Shown one piece after another: positions 1-8,139 of a DNA stretch of 64,000 nt. Under the pieces are notes generated by a model, which was given only the letters and a program-made list of their open reading frames with translations, had not been told where the DNA came from and made no database searches. A program made the translations under genes and the position numbers. Source of the stretch: Ralstonia pickettii DTP0602 (GTDB taxonomy: Bacteria; Pseudomonadota; Gammaproteobacteria; Burkholderiales; Burkholderiaceae); assembly GCA_000471925.1 (NCBI GenBank), contig CP006667.1, positions 2,604,001 through 2,668,000 on the forward strand. Reading direction: 5' to 3'. Numbering within the stretch: the stretch's first letter is position 1; each line of letters starts with the position of its first letter.

Positions 1-135
1 TCATTCGCGCATCCGGCAGCGGTGACAAGCGAGGCCGATGTGGCCGAGGTGGTGTGGCGCGCCGCGAACGATACGTCCGGGCTGCTTCGATTTCCGGCAG
101 GTGCGGATGCGGTGGCGCTGGCTCATTCAGGCTGA
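1..135 (+). CDS. SDR family oxidoreductase, C-terminal fragment (cut by window edge)
   Basis: Frame 1 is open from the first base to a TGA at 133-135 and gives the last 44 residues of a protein. The segment contains VVWRAANDTSG followed by LRFPAGADAVAL. This resembles the C-terminal end of classical short-chain dehydrogenases, where an R-(Y/F)-PAG-x-DA stretch is common. The catalytic and NAD(P)-binding parts lie outside the window, so substrate and cofactor cannot be judged. It converges on the isochorismatase-like gene. The 148 bp between them show no gene and no clear terminator. Confidence 0.6.
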   Translation, partial: SFAHPAAVTSEADVAEVVWRAANDTSGLLRFPAGADAVALAHSG

Positions 136-283
136 ACTCCACGCAATTGGCCTGCTCGAACAACGCGTCTTCGTCGCAGGAACCGAATGGCTACTTGATT
201 GAGAAGCGGACCACCAGCAGCCACAAGCACGTGGGCCTGCATCGGCATCAACATCTCTTCGCTCATTCGGTGCCTGCCTTTTC

Positions 284-868
284 TCAAGCTTGCAGCGCCC
301 CCATCAGCACCTGTACCAACTGGCCACCTTCTGGCGTGGCCCAGCTACCGGCAAGTTCCGCGATCAATTGATTGGTGCTGGTCAGGGTTACACCGCCGCG
401 CTCCATCCGGCGCAGGGCGATGTCGTCGGCCATCTTGCTCGGCGAGCCGCCTGCATCAGCGACCACCTGTACCTCGAAACCATCGCGCACCAGGCTCAGC
501 GCCGGATAGACCGTGCACACGTCGTTGGTGACGCCGGCAATGATCAGCTTCTTGCGCCCGGTCGCCTTGACGGCCGCGGCAAAATTCTCGTCGTCCATGG
601 CATTGACGATGCCAAGCCGCTGGATGCGGGCAGCGAATTCGGACGGCAGGATCGATTCCAACTCTTCCAGCAGCGGCCCCTGCGCATGCTCCTCCATGCT
701 GGAGGTCAGCACAACCGGCAGCTTCAGGATGCGAGCCGCCTGCGCCAGCATCAGCGCATTGCGTTTCATCTCCTCGAAGGAGATGGAATGTACCCAGCTC
801 ATGGTGCCGACCTGGTGGTCGATCAACAGAAGCGCGGCGTTATCTCCGGTGAATCGTTCGTAAGCCAT
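284..868 (-). CDS. Isochorismatase-family (YcaC-like) cysteine hydrolase
   Basis: The product has 194 residues and the fold signature of the isochorismatase/cysteine hydrolase superfamily. An LLLIDHQ segment holds the likely catalytic Asp17, and VTNDVCT holds the nucleophile Cys118. The KATGRKKLIIAG stretch before it is typical of the YcaC subgroup, whose physiological substrate is unknown. The usual middle Lys of the triad is not obvious, so activity is not guaranteed. It is last in a likely three-gene unit (flavin reductase, pirin, hydrolase) read away from the LysR gene at 2809; 18 bp separate it from the pirin gene. Such trios often answer electrophile or quinone stress, which is an inference here. 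Confidence 0.8.
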   Translation of the reverse strand: MAYERFTGDNAALLLIDHQVGTMSWVHSISFEEMKRNALMLAQAARILKLPVVLTSSMEEHAQGPLLEELESILPSEFAARIQRLGIVNAMDDENFAAAVKATGRKKLIIAGVTNDVCTVYPALSLVRDGFEVQVVADAGGSPSKMADDIALRRMERGGVTLTSTNQLIAELAGSWATPEGGQLVQVLMGALQA

Positions 869-886
869 GATGAGACTCCTTTGTGG

Positions 887-1624
887 TCATGTGGCAGTGG
901 AGTGCAGCGGCGGGCCGGCAAAAAGCATGACCTTGGCGCTGCCGTGAGGGGCTTGAAGCGTGATCGCGCGAGGCGTGTCCCGTGCGGGAAAAACAGGGAG
1001 CTTGAGATCGTTGTGCTCGAAGCTTTGGCCGTCCACCATCGCCGTGCCGAAAATCGGCATGACGAAGGCGCAATGGCCCGCCGCGACGGGCACCGCCAGT
1101 TCGGCACCCTCCTCCAGCGAAATGTCGAGCATCGTCACTTCGGTTGGCGGGTTCAGTGGGGAACGTGCATCTCCGAAGCTCCCCACGGGCACGCGCACCC
1201 TGGCGCCTGGCAACTGCACCACCGGCACATCCTGCGGTTCCACGGTCAATGCGAAAGGCGCGATGCTCTGTCGCTCCGGGGCGAGGTTGACGAAGATCTG
1301 CAGCGAATGGACGGTCTTGCCGGTCTCGGCCGGAACTTCCTCATGGACGATGCCGCTCCCGGCCGTCGCCCAGTGCAGGCCACCGGGCCGGATCAGGTTG
1401 CGGGTACCGAGCGAGTCACGGTTGTCGATGCCGGTTTCCGAATCGAGGAACAGGTAGGACACCGCGGAGAAGCCGGCATGGGGATGCGGCGGAAAGGTCG
1501 GCGCGCTCATCCAGGCATGATCGACCCCGATGAAGGGGTCGATCAGCGCGACCACGCCACGCAGGCCATAGGCCCGGAAGTGGCTGCCGTGGTTGGCGCG
1601 CTGGAGCGGGGCAATGACGGACAT
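887..1624 (-). CDS. Pirin family protein
   Basis: This is a 245-residue bicupin protein. The N-terminal cupin carries the pirin metal-site pattern: an HPHAGF motif near residue 47, then HWATAGSGIVHEE further on, giving the His/His/His/Glu set that binds iron. Bacterial pirins have been shown to act as quercetinases or redox-sensing partners, and this sequence alone cannot separate those roles. It lies 10 bp downstream of the old-yellow-enzyme gene on the same strand, which suggests one transcript. Together the genes look like an inducible set for handling reactive electrophiles or quinones. Confidence 0.85.
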   Translation of the reverse strand: MSVIAPLQRANHGSHFRAYGLRGVVALIDPFIGVDHAWMSAPTFPPHPHAGFSAVSYLFLDSETGIDNRDSLGTRNLIRPGGLHWATAGSGIVHEEVPAETGKTVHSLQIFVNLAPERQSIAPFALTVEPQDVPVVQLPGARVRVPVGSFGDARSPLNPPTEVTMLDISLEEGAELAVPVAAGHCAFVMPIFGTAMVDGQSFEHNDLKLPVFPARDTPRAITLQAPHGSAKVMLFAGPPLHSTAT

Positions 1625-1634
1625 GTTGGTGGCC

Positions 1635-2708
1635 TCAGGCAGCCTGCGCTTCGCTCAAGGTCGGGTAATCGGTGTAGCCCTGCGCCGTACCGCCGAAGAA
1701 ACCATTGCGGTCCGCCTCGTTCATCGGCGCGCTGTCCTTCAACCGGGCGACGAAATCCGGGTTGGCAAGAATCAACTGACCGTAGGCTTCCAGATCGGCC
1801 AGCCCCGATGCCAGGTCGGCCCCGATCTGCTCACGCGGGCGGCCCGGCCGGTTCAGGATCAGCGTGCCCTGCCAGAGCTTGCGGATGTCGGCCAGCAGCG
1901 GTTCGTTGCCCTGGTGCATGATGTGCAAATAGGCCAGCCCCAGCTTGTCGAGTTCGGCGACCAGGTAGCGGTAGAGATCCGGCCCTTCAGCGCCTTCGTC
2001 GATGCCCCACATCGTCGTGCCGGGCGACAGGCGGATGGCGGTGCGATCCGCACCGATTTCCTCGGCAATCGCGGTGGCCACTTCGATGGCAAAGCGGGCG
2101 CGGTTCTCGATCGACCCGCCGTATGCATCGGTGCGCGTGTTCGCGCTCGGGGCGAAGAACTGCTGGATCAGGTAGGCGTTCGCACCGTGGATTTCGACGC
2201 CATCGGCACCGGCCTCGATCGCGCGGCGCGCCGCGTAGCGGAAATCCTGGACGGTCTGGCGCACTTCCTCGGTAGAGAGCGCACGCGGCACGGGAATATC
2301 CTGCATGCCCTTGGCCGTAAACATTTGCGTGCCCGGCGCGATGGCCGAAGGCGCGACGCCCGGGCGATGATGCGGCGTGTTGTCCGGGTGTGACATGCGC
2401 CCGGCGTGCATGAGCTGGATGAAGAGGTGGCCACCCTTGTCATGCACGGCATCGGTGGTCGTCTTCCAGCCGGCGACGTGCGCGTCGGTGTAAATGCCCG
2501 GCGTGGTCAGGTAGCCCTGTCCGTCGTCCGACGGCTGGGTGCCTTCGGTGACGATCAGGCCGACGCCGGCGCGCTGGGCGTAATACTCGGCGGCCAGCTC
2601 TCCCGGCGTGCCGTCGTACTGGGCGCGGCTGCGGGTCATCGGTGCCATGACCAGGCGGTTTTGCAGGGTGTCGCGGCCGACGCGGACGGGATCGAACAGT
2701 TTGCTCAT
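1635..2708 (-). CDS. Alkene reductase, old yellow enzyme family (NemA-like)
   Basis: The product is a 357-residue FMN-dependent ene-reductase of the NemA/OYE group, which uses NAD(P)H to reduce activated C=C bonds or nitro groups. The N-terminus MSKLFDPVRVG and the following RLVMAPMTRSRA are typical of the family. The substrate-binding His/Asn pair is in EIHGANAYL, and YGGSIENRARF lies just after it. The start at 2708 was chosen over an in-frame extension to 2978 because family homology begins there and the extension runs across the divergent LysR gene. It heads the three-gene minus-strand unit and is probably controlled by LysR at 2809. Confidence 0.9.
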   Translation of the reverse strand: MSKLFDPVRVGRDTLQNRLVMAPMTRSRAQYDGTPGELAAEYYAQRAGVGLIVTEGTQPSDDGQGYLTTPGIYTDAHVAGWKTTTDAVHDKGGHLFIQLMHAGRMSHPDNTPHHRPGVAPSAIAPGTQMFTAKGMQDIPVPRALSTEEVRQTVQDFRYAARRAIEAGADGVEIHGANAYLIQQFFAPSANTRTDAYGGSIENRARFAIEVATAIAEEIGADRTAIRLSPGTTMWGIDEGAEGPDLYRYLVAELDKLGLAYLHIMHQGNEPLLADIRKLWQGTLILNRPGRPREQIGADLASGLADLEAYGQLILANPDFVARLKDSAPMNEADRNGFFGGTAQGYTDYPTLSEAQAA

Positions 2709-2780
2709 GATGGAATGGCTTCCTCTGATTTGGATGGAAGCATCATCGCCTGCTTCTCGCGTGGGATAAATATGGTAACT

Positions 2781-2797
2781 TGGATAACATTGATCCA
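2781..2797. promoter_or_regulatory. Possible operator dyad in the OYE/LysR divergent region
   Basis: TGGAT and ATCCA form an inverted repeat around 7 bases. The dyad lies 12 bp before the LysR GTG start and 73 bp before the divergent reductase. The placement fits autoregulation, but it lacks T-N11-A spacing, so this is a weak call. Confidence 0.3.
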
Positions 2798-2808
2798 CTG
2801 ATGGAGCA

Positions 2809-3693
2809 GTGAGCGTGGAACTGCTGAACGACATGGCCTTGTTCGTGGAGGTCGTCAAAGCCAAGGGCTTTCGCAGCGCATCGGAGGCGATGGGAGTGCC
2901 GAATTCCACCCTGTCGCGGCGAATCAGCGCATTGGAGAAGGCGATCGGGCTGCGCCTGCTGCATCGCACGACGCGCAAGATCGAATTGACCGAGGCCGGC
3001 CAGATTTACTTCGAGCGATGCAAGCGCATCGTCGATGAAGCCCGGCTGGCACATGAGCAACTCGGCGAAATGGTCGCCCAGCCCAGCGGCGTGCTGCACG
3101 CGTCACTGCCGGTGGATTTCGCCAATGTCTTCCTCGCCCCCCTGATCGCGGAATTCGCGAACCGATATCCCGGCATCAGCTTCGAATTCGACCTCACGCC
3201 GCGGCGCGTCGATCTGGTGGCCGAGCCGTTCGATGTCGCGATCCGCATGGGGGAGCCGCCAAGTTCGAACCTGATCGCGCGCCGGCTCGCCCGCCTGCCC
3301 CGCTATCTATACGCTTCGCCGCAATATATCGAACGCTTCGGCGAGCCAGGCCAGCCGGCCGACCTCGTGCGGCATGAGTGCCTGCGGCTCCGCACGACGG
3401 AGGCCAGCACATGGACACTGCACGACGCGACGAAAACGGTTGACGTCACAGTCGGCGGCCGGTTCTTGCTCAACAGCGTCGGCATGATCCGGCGCCTGGC
3501 GACGCTCGACCTCGGCATCGCCGTATTGGCGGAAGAAATCATCGGGGACGACGTGGCCAATGGGCTGCTGCGTCGAGTGCTGCCACAGTGGCAGGCCACG
3601 CCCATCCCCGTCTATGCCATCACCGAGACGCGCCTGCTGCCGGCGAAGACGCAGCGCTTTATCGAGTTCCTGCGAGAGCGCCTGGTGCAGTGA
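2809..3693 (+). CDS. LysR family transcriptional regulator
   Basis: This is a 294-residue LysR-type regulator: an N-terminal winged helix-turn-helix (residues about 8-66, with FRSASEAMGVPNSTLSRRI) followed by a periplasmic-binding-protein-like effector domain. The start is GTG at 2809; an ATG 8 bp upstream opens only MEQ and a stop. FRSASEAMGVP and the LSRRISALEKAIGLRLLHRTTRK region place it in the CrgA/DsdC-like group common in Burkholderiales. It is divergent from the alkene reductase/pirin/hydrolase unit, the normal arrangement for a LysR gene and its target. The effector is unknown. Confidence 0.9.
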   Translation: MSVELLNDMALFVEVVKAKGFRSASEAMGVPNSTLSRRISALEKAIGLRLLHRTTRKIELTEAGQIYFERCKRIVDEARLAHEQLGEMVAQPSGVLHASLPVDFANVFLAPLIAEFANRYPGISFEFDLTPRRVDLVAEPFDVAIRMGEPPSSNLIARRLARLPRYLYASPQYIERFGEPGQPADLVRHECLRLRTTEASTWTLHDATKTVDVTVGGRFLLNSVGMIRRLATLDLGIAVLAEEIIGDDVANGLLRRVLPQWQATPIPVYAITETRLLPAKTQRFIEFLRERLVQ

Positions 3694-3764
3694 TACCGCT
3701 CTCCCCGGAGGCGCTCGCAGCGAACTACTATTGATGCAATCAATTCGCCCACCCCGATGCAACG

Positions 3765-4682
3765 ATGAACAAGCTCTACTCACTGGACCTGAATCTCCTG
3801 CTGGTGTTTGATGCGATGCTCCGCGTCGGCAGCGTGTCCAGGACCGCAGAGGAGATCGGACTGACCCAGCCTTCCACGAGCAACGCGCTCGCGCGCCTGC
3901 GGAACTTCTTTGGCGACCCGCTGTTCGTGCGTTCTGACGGCGCCATGAGGCCGACGCCGCTGGCCTTGCAAATGGCGGAACCGGTCCAGGAGGCGCTGGG
4001 ACAACTCCGCCGTGCGATCGAGGACAAGCGGCACTTTGACCCGATGACCTCCTGTCGGCGTTTTTCCATCTGCATGAACGAGATGGGACAACGCGTCTTC
4101 CTGCCGAAGATCGTCACCCACTTCGCCGAGATCGCGCCCGGGGTAGACCTCGAGGCGATCGAAATGACATCGCAGCAGGCCCAGGCGGCGATGCCCAATG
4201 GCGACGTGGACCTTGTGATCGGCTATTTTTCAGATTTCGGGCCGAGCTTTTTCCGCCAGCGCGTGACGACAGGTCATTACGTCGCCGTTGCGCGCAAGGG
4301 GCATCCCCATATAGACGGGACCCTGACCCTGCCCGCCTACCTGAACGCCTCGCACATTTCCTACGTGCCTGCACTCGGCAATCATGCTGCGCTGGAGGCG
4401 CTCCTCGCGGAAGAATTCATGAAACACGGCGTGCGGCGCCGTGTCGCGTTGCGCGTAGCGAATTCGCTCGGCATTCCGAGGATCATCTCCAGCACCGACC
4501 TGATCATGACCATACCGTCTGTGCTGGCGCAGGCGTTCTGCGAAACGGCCCCCGTACAGGTGTTCGACCTGCCGTTCGATATTCCGGATATCGAGATATT
4601 CCAATACTGGCACGCACGCTATCACCACGATCCCGCCAATCAGTGGCTGCGCGCCCAGTTCAAGAGCTTGTTTCCCGCCTGA
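3765..4682 (+). CDS. LysR family transcriptional regulator (NahR/NodD-like subgroup)
   Basis: The product has 305 residues. The N-terminus LDLNLLLVFDAML and the recognition helix region GLTQPSTSNALARLR are characteristic of the NahR/NodD/LinR branch of LysR regulators, many of which sense aromatic compounds. The C-terminal two-thirds is a standard effector domain. It follows the other LysR gene after 71 bp and precedes the reductase/VOC/FAH operon on the same strand, with 217 bp in between that include a T-N11-A dyad (4801-4817). It probably regulates that operon, and possibly the convergent transporter block. The inducer cannot be read from the sequence. Confidence 0.9.
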   Translation: MNKLYSLDLNLLLVFDAMLRVGSVSRTAEEIGLTQPSTSNALARLRNFFGDPLFVRSDGAMRPTPLALQMAEPVQEALGQLRRAIEDKRHFDPMTSCRRFSICMNEMGQRVFLPKIVTHFAEIAPGVDLEAIEMTSQQAQAAMPNGDVDLVIGYFSDFGPSFFRQRVTTGHYVAVARKGHPHIDGTLTLPAYLNASHISYVPALGNHAALEALLAEEFMKHGVRRRVALRVANSLGIPRIISSTDLIMTIPSVLAQAFCETAPVQVFDLPFDIPDIEIFQYWHARYHHDPANQWLRAQFKSLFPA

Positions 4683-4800
4683 CACTCCGAACGCTATTGG
4701 CAGGATCAATCCTCTGCAGATGCTTGCAGGGCACATTTCATCCTCAGACCGTCCTGATCCCGGCGACTTCTCCCGCGCGCCTTCCGACTTCCTCCCCCGG

Positions 4801-4817
4801 TATTCACTGCGCCAATA
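4801..4817. promoter_or_regulatory. Candidate LysR box upstream of the reductase operon
   Basis: TATT and AATA flank 9 bases, so T4803 and A4815 have the T-N11-A spacing of LysR binding sites. The site lies 83 bp before the leader ORF at 4900 and downstream of the LysR gene at 3765. The arms are short, so chance occurrence is possible. Confidence 0.35.
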
Positions 4818-4899
4818 ACTTACATTGACGCTACTGCATAGACGCCCCGAGGGTCGCGCTCTAACCTCCCTTCACATTCCGGAAGAAGGAGGAGACGCA

Positions 4900-4986
4900 A
4901 TGAAGATATCTGAGCTGCGGCCGTCAGCGCGTGTTACGGCAGCGCCCAAATCCGCGATCGCAGTGGCCTTGGAGCTTTTGCCATGA
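4900..4986 (+). CDS. Short upstream ORF, 28 codons, overlapping the reductase start
   Basis: An ATG at 4900 sits 5 bases after a very strong Shine-Dalgarno (AAGGAGGAG). It opens 28 codons beginning MKISELRPSAR and ending ALELLP. Its TGA (4984-4986) overlaps the ATG of the reductase (4983) as ATGA, the classic geometry of translational coupling. No function is recognised. It could be a leader peptide, a translational enhancer for the reductase, or the scar of a gene whose middle was deleted, for example the oxygenase partner missing from this operon. Confidence 0.5.
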   Translation: MKISELRPSARVTAAPKSAIAVALELLP

Positions 4987-6026
4987 CCAGGCACACGATC
5001 ACCCTGCTGCCCAGTGGCAACCAGTTCGAGTGCGATGACGGCGAGACCATCCTGAAGGCCGGCCTGGCCGCCGGCCTGCTCATGCCTTTCAGCTGCCGCT
5101 CTGGTGTCTGCAACACCTGCCGCGGCACCGTCAGGCAAGGCACGGTGGATTTCGGCAATGTCCACCCGACCTACCTCAGTGAAGACGACAAGCGTGCCGG
5201 CAAGGCGCTGCTGTGCTCGGCCAAAGCCATCGGCGACTCCAGCATCGAAGTCGGCGAGCTGGACCCCGCGGAGGCTTTCCCGGTGCGCCGTTTGCCGTGC
5301 CGCGTACTGCATCTCGAACGGGTAGCGCCAGACGTCATGCTGATCACCATCGGCCTGCCGCCCAACGAGCCAACCGCCTTCAAGGCCGGCCAGTACGTTG
5401 ACTTCGTGCTCAAGGACGGCACGCGCCGCAGCTACTCGATCGCGACCGCCCCCGCCAGCGAAGGGGTAAGGCAGTTCGACCTGCACGTCCGCCTCGTTCC
5501 CGGTGGTCGCTTCACGGAACACGTGTTCAGCACGATGAGGCTGCGCGAAACCATGATGCTGGAAATGCCGCTCGGGTCTTTCTATTGGCGCGCACGCAGC
5601 GACAAACCGATGATCATGCTTGCTTCGGGCACCGGCTTCGCACCGATCAAGTCCATCATCGACCACAGCATCGCTTGCGGAAACAAGCGTCCCATCACCC
5701 TCTACTGGGGCGGTCGCACACGTGCATGCATCTACATGGCGGCGCTTGCCGAGAAATGGGTCGCCGAGCACGACCACATCAAGTTCATTCCTGTCGTGAG
5801 TGACGCCACCCCGGAATGCAACTGGACTGGTCGCAGCGGATTCGTGCACGAGGCGGTCATGGAAGACTTCCCCGACATGTCCGCCTGCCAGGTGTATGCC
5901 TGCGGCGCGCCGGTCGTGGTCGATTCCGCCCGCCGCGATTTTACGGCGCGGTGCGGCCTTCCGGAAGGCGAGTTCTACGCCGATTCTTTCATCAACGAAG
6001 CAGACCGGCAGAAAGCCGCAGCTTGA
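4983..6026 (+). CDS. 2Fe-2S ferredoxin/FAD/NAD(P)H oxidoreductase (oxygenase reductase type)
   Basis: This 347-residue electron-transfer protein has a plant-type ferredoxin domain at the N-terminus (cluster ligands in CRSGVCNTC, about residues 37-45, plus Cys near 78). A ferredoxin-reductase-like FAD domain follows (RRSYSIATAP) and then an NAD(P) domain (MLASGTGFAPIKSI). This order matches reductases of phenol hydroxylase-like and ring-hydroxylating oxygenases and CDP-6-deoxyglucoseen reductase-like proteins. It passes electrons from NAD(P)H to an oxygenase. No oxygenase is encoded beside it, so its partner must be elsewhere or lost. Its start is coupled to the 28-codon ORF upstream, and the VOC gene follows after 30 bp. 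Confidence 0.88.
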   Translation: MTRHTITLLPSGNQFECDDGETILKAGLAAGLLMPFSCRSGVCNTCRGTVRQGTVDFGNVHPTYLSEDDKRAGKALLCSAKAIGDSSIEVGELDPAEAFPVRRLPCRVLHLERVAPDVMLITIGLPPNEPTAFKAGQYVDFVLKDGTRRSYSIATAPASEGVRQFDLHVRLVPGGRFTEHVFSTMRLRETMMLEMPLGSFYWRARSDKPMIMLASGTGFAPIKSIIDHSIACGNKRPITLYWGGRTRACIYMAALAEKWVAEHDHIKFIPVVSDATPECNWTGRSGFVHEAVMEDFPDMSACQVYACGAPVVVDSARRDFTARCGLPEGEFYADSFINEADRQKAAA

Positions 6027-6056
6027 GCCGACCGGCAATACTGAGGAGACAACACC

Positions 6057-6608
6057 ATGGAAATCAATATCGAGGACGCCATTCCCGCGGACTTCACTGC
6101 GCCCGTCCCAGAGCGCAATTCTCACGTGAAACCCTTCTGCCTGGGACATGGCACCCTGGAATGCTACAGCCTGAAGGAGTCACGCAAGTTCTACGAGGAG
6201 TTCCTCGGCCTGGAGTGCCGCCGTCACGCCAAACCGTCGATGTCGGTTCGACTGGGTATGCGCTTCCACATTGTGTGCGTGGAAGTCGGCGACGCGGTCC
6301 ACCCCTGCAACGTGCTTAACCACTGGGGGCTGGACGTCACGTCGCGCGAGAGCGTGGACGCTGCCTACCAGGCGGCGCTCAAGCACAAAGACCAATACAA
6401 GATCCGGCAGGTGCTGGAACCGCACGAACAGCACAGCGTGTACTCGTTCTACCTGGAAGACCTGGACCACAACTGGTGGGAGATCCAGTACTACCCGAAC
6501 GGGTTCCAGCATGACGACTTCTTCGATTTCGGTGACCGATTCTCCGACGACGAAAAAGCCGACCTCAACGCGCTCCCTGAACTCAATATCTTCGGAAAGG
6601 CAGACTAA
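6057..6608 (+). CDS. VOC superfamily protein, extradiol-dioxygenase/glyoxalase fold
   Basis: The product has 183 residues with one recognisable vicinal-oxygen-chelate module. LGHGTLECY (His31), NHWGLDV and WWEIQYY supply a plausible His/His/Glu metal site. The C-terminus is extended and acidic. It is shorter than two-module extradiol dioxygenases (about 290-310 residues), so it may be a one-domain dioxygenase, an isomerase or a lyase. It sits between the reductase and an FAH-family hydrolase, and its TAA abuts the next ATG directly, so it is probably part of the same catabolic route. The substrate is unknown. Confidence 0.75.
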   Translation: MEINIEDAIPADFTAPVPERNSHVKPFCLGHGTLECYSLKESRKFYEEFLGLECRRHAKPSMSVRLGMRFHIVCVEVGDAVHPCNVLNHWGLDVTSRESVDAAYQAALKHKDQYKIRQVLEPHEQHSVYSFYLEDLDHNWWEIQYYPNGFQHDDFFDFGDRFSDDEKADLNALPELNIFGKAD

Positions 6609-7502
6609 ATGATCCAGCTCGTTACCTTCAAGGTGCCCGAGGGCGTGCGCACCGGCATGCTGACCAACGGCAAGATTTACCAGTCCCGCGCTTACCACGA
6701 CATGCTCGAAGTGCTCGCGGACTGGTCCAACGCCTCCGCAAAGCTCGCGACGCTTGGCTCCAAACTGGCCGAGCGAGAAGACGTGAAGAATGCCGAACTG
6801 GTTGCGCCGCTTCTGGCGCCGCGGAACATCTATTTCGCGGGTGCGAACTACAAGGACCACGTAGAGGAAATGAGGGAGCGCCTCAAGCTCAATATCAACC
6901 CCGATCCGAAGGGCAGCGGCGAGAAACCCTGGCACTCACTCAAGGCGACCGGCTCGAGCGTGGTGGGTCCCGGCACCAGGGTGGCGCTGCCCGGCGGGTC
7001 GAAGATGCTCGACTGGGAGGTGGAACTGGCGGTCATCATCGGCAAGCCCGCAAAGGATGTGTCGCGGGACGAAGCGCTTGGCCATGTCGCTGGCTATACC
7101 GTTGCCAACGACCTGTCCGCTCGCGACCACATCTTCCGCCCCGAAGCGGCAGAGACCTCGCCCTTCCGCTATGACTGGATCGGCCAGAAGTCATTCGACG
7201 GTTCCTGCCCGATGGGCCCGGCAATCACGCCCGCGCAATTCATCGGCGACCCGATGAACCTGGGCATGAAGCTGTGGGTCAACGGCAGGCTCAAGCAGGA
7301 TTCCAACACCAACCAGATGCTGTTCGACATCGCCGACCAGATCTCCCATCTGTCCTCGCGCGTCACGCTCCTCCCGGGCGACGTTGTCCTGACGGGTACG
7401 CCGGCCGGAGTTGGCATGCCGAACAGCGACTTCCTGAAGCCGGGCGATATCGTCAAGCAGTGGATCGAAAACATCGGCGAGTTCGAGTTCACGATCGCAT
7501 AA
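6609..7502 (+). CDS. Fumarylacetoacetate hydrolase (FAH) family protein
   Basis: This 297-residue protein has the FAH fold in its C-terminal two-thirds. The metal-binding acidic residues are in DWEVELAVIIG and ANDLSARD, and the conserved GDVVLTGTPAGVG closes the domain. Family members hydrolyse acylpyruvates or isomerise and decarboxylate hydroxymuconate-derived acids late in aromatic catabolism. Here it directly follows the VOC gene with no spacing, suggesting it acts on that enzyme's product or a later intermediate. Which of the FAH reactions it performs cannot be decided from the sequence. Confidence 0.88.
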   Translation: MIQLVTFKVPEGVRTGMLTNGKIYQSRAYHDMLEVLADWSNASAKLATLGSKLAEREDVKNAELVAPLLAPRNIYFAGANYKDHVEEMRERLKLNINPDPKGSGEKPWHSLKATGSSVVGPGTRVALPGGSKMLDWEVELAVIIGKPAKDVSRDEALGHVAGYTVANDLSARDHIFRPEAAETSPFRYDWIGQKSFDGSCPMGPAITPAQFIGDPMNLGMKLWVNGRLKQDSNTNQMLFDIADQISHLSSRVTLLPGDVVLTGTPAGVGMPNSDFLKPGDIVKQWIENIGEFEFTIA

Positions 7503-7575
7503 GCGGCATCGAGATTGGCGGACCGCGCCGGCGCACCCTGGCGCCGGCGCTCGCATTATTGGAGAGGACTTAAAG

Positions 7576-7980
7576 ATGTATCAGAAGATCAGTCTCGGTA
7601 TGGCGGAACTGAAGCAGGTGGCCGACGCTGCCCTCGCCTATGCCAGCGCGAAGCAATGGGTCGTGACGATTGCCATCGTCGACGATGGAGGCCATCTGCA
7701 ATGGCTGCAGCGGGCTGACGGTGCCCCGCCGGCGACCGCTTACATCGCAGCCGCCAAGGCCCGCACGGCGGCGATGGGCCAGCGTGAAAGCAAGTTCTAT
7801 GAAGACATGGTAAATGCCGGCCGGCAGGCGTTCTTGTCGGCGCCCGGCCTGGATTGCCTGCTGGAAGGCGGCGTGCCGATCATGGTCAGCGGCAGCTGCG
7901 CGGGGGCGATCGGTGTGAGCGGCGTCCGCTCCAACGAAGACGCTGAAATCGCGCACGCCGGCATCGCTGCGCTCGCATAG
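7576..7980 (+). CDS. GlcG/HbpS-like small protein
   Basis: This 134-residue protein belongs to the GlcG/HbpS (DUF336) family. It has the typical VTIAIVDDGGHLQ strand, AAAKARTAA helix and a glycine-rich end GGVPIMVSGSCAGAIGVSG. Members occur beside many catabolic and heme-related operons and form octamers. HbpS binds heme, while most catabolic versions have no assigned reaction. It is the last gene of the plus-strand operon, 73 bp after the FAH gene, with GAGAGGACT as ribosome-binding site. A strong hairpin terminator follows at 8071. Confidence 0.85.
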   Translation: MYQKISLGMAELKQVADAALAYASAKQWVVTIAIVDDGGHLQWLQRADGAPPATAYIAAAKARTAAMGQRESKFYEDMVNAGRQAFLSAPGLDCLLEGGVPIMVSGSCAGAIGVSGVRSNEDAEIAHAGIAALA

Positions 7981-8070
7981 CCCGTCTGCACGGGCGGCCA
8001 GGTTGGCCCGCACGGCAAGCGTCGACGCCAGATAACGACGCAGTTTGCGCACACGTGTTTCTGCAATGAA

Positions 8071-8108
8071 AAAGGCCGGAAATGTTTTTGGCAACATTTC
8101 CGGCCTTT
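8071..8108. terminator. Bidirectional intrinsic terminator
   Basis: A perfect 16-bp inverted repeat (AAAGGCCGGAAATGTT and its complement, 6-base loop) lies between the convergent GlcG-like and ABC-transporter genes. A run of A lies on one side and T on the other, so it can stop transcription from both directions. Confidence 0.85.
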
Positions 8109-8139
8109 CCTCGTTCACGCGGCTCCTACAGGCGAACGA

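Noticed and set aside
290..1921. A 543-codon plus-strand open frame across the isochorismatase and pirin genes
   Set aside because: It is the opposite strand of two clear genes and has no domain or ribosome-binding site.
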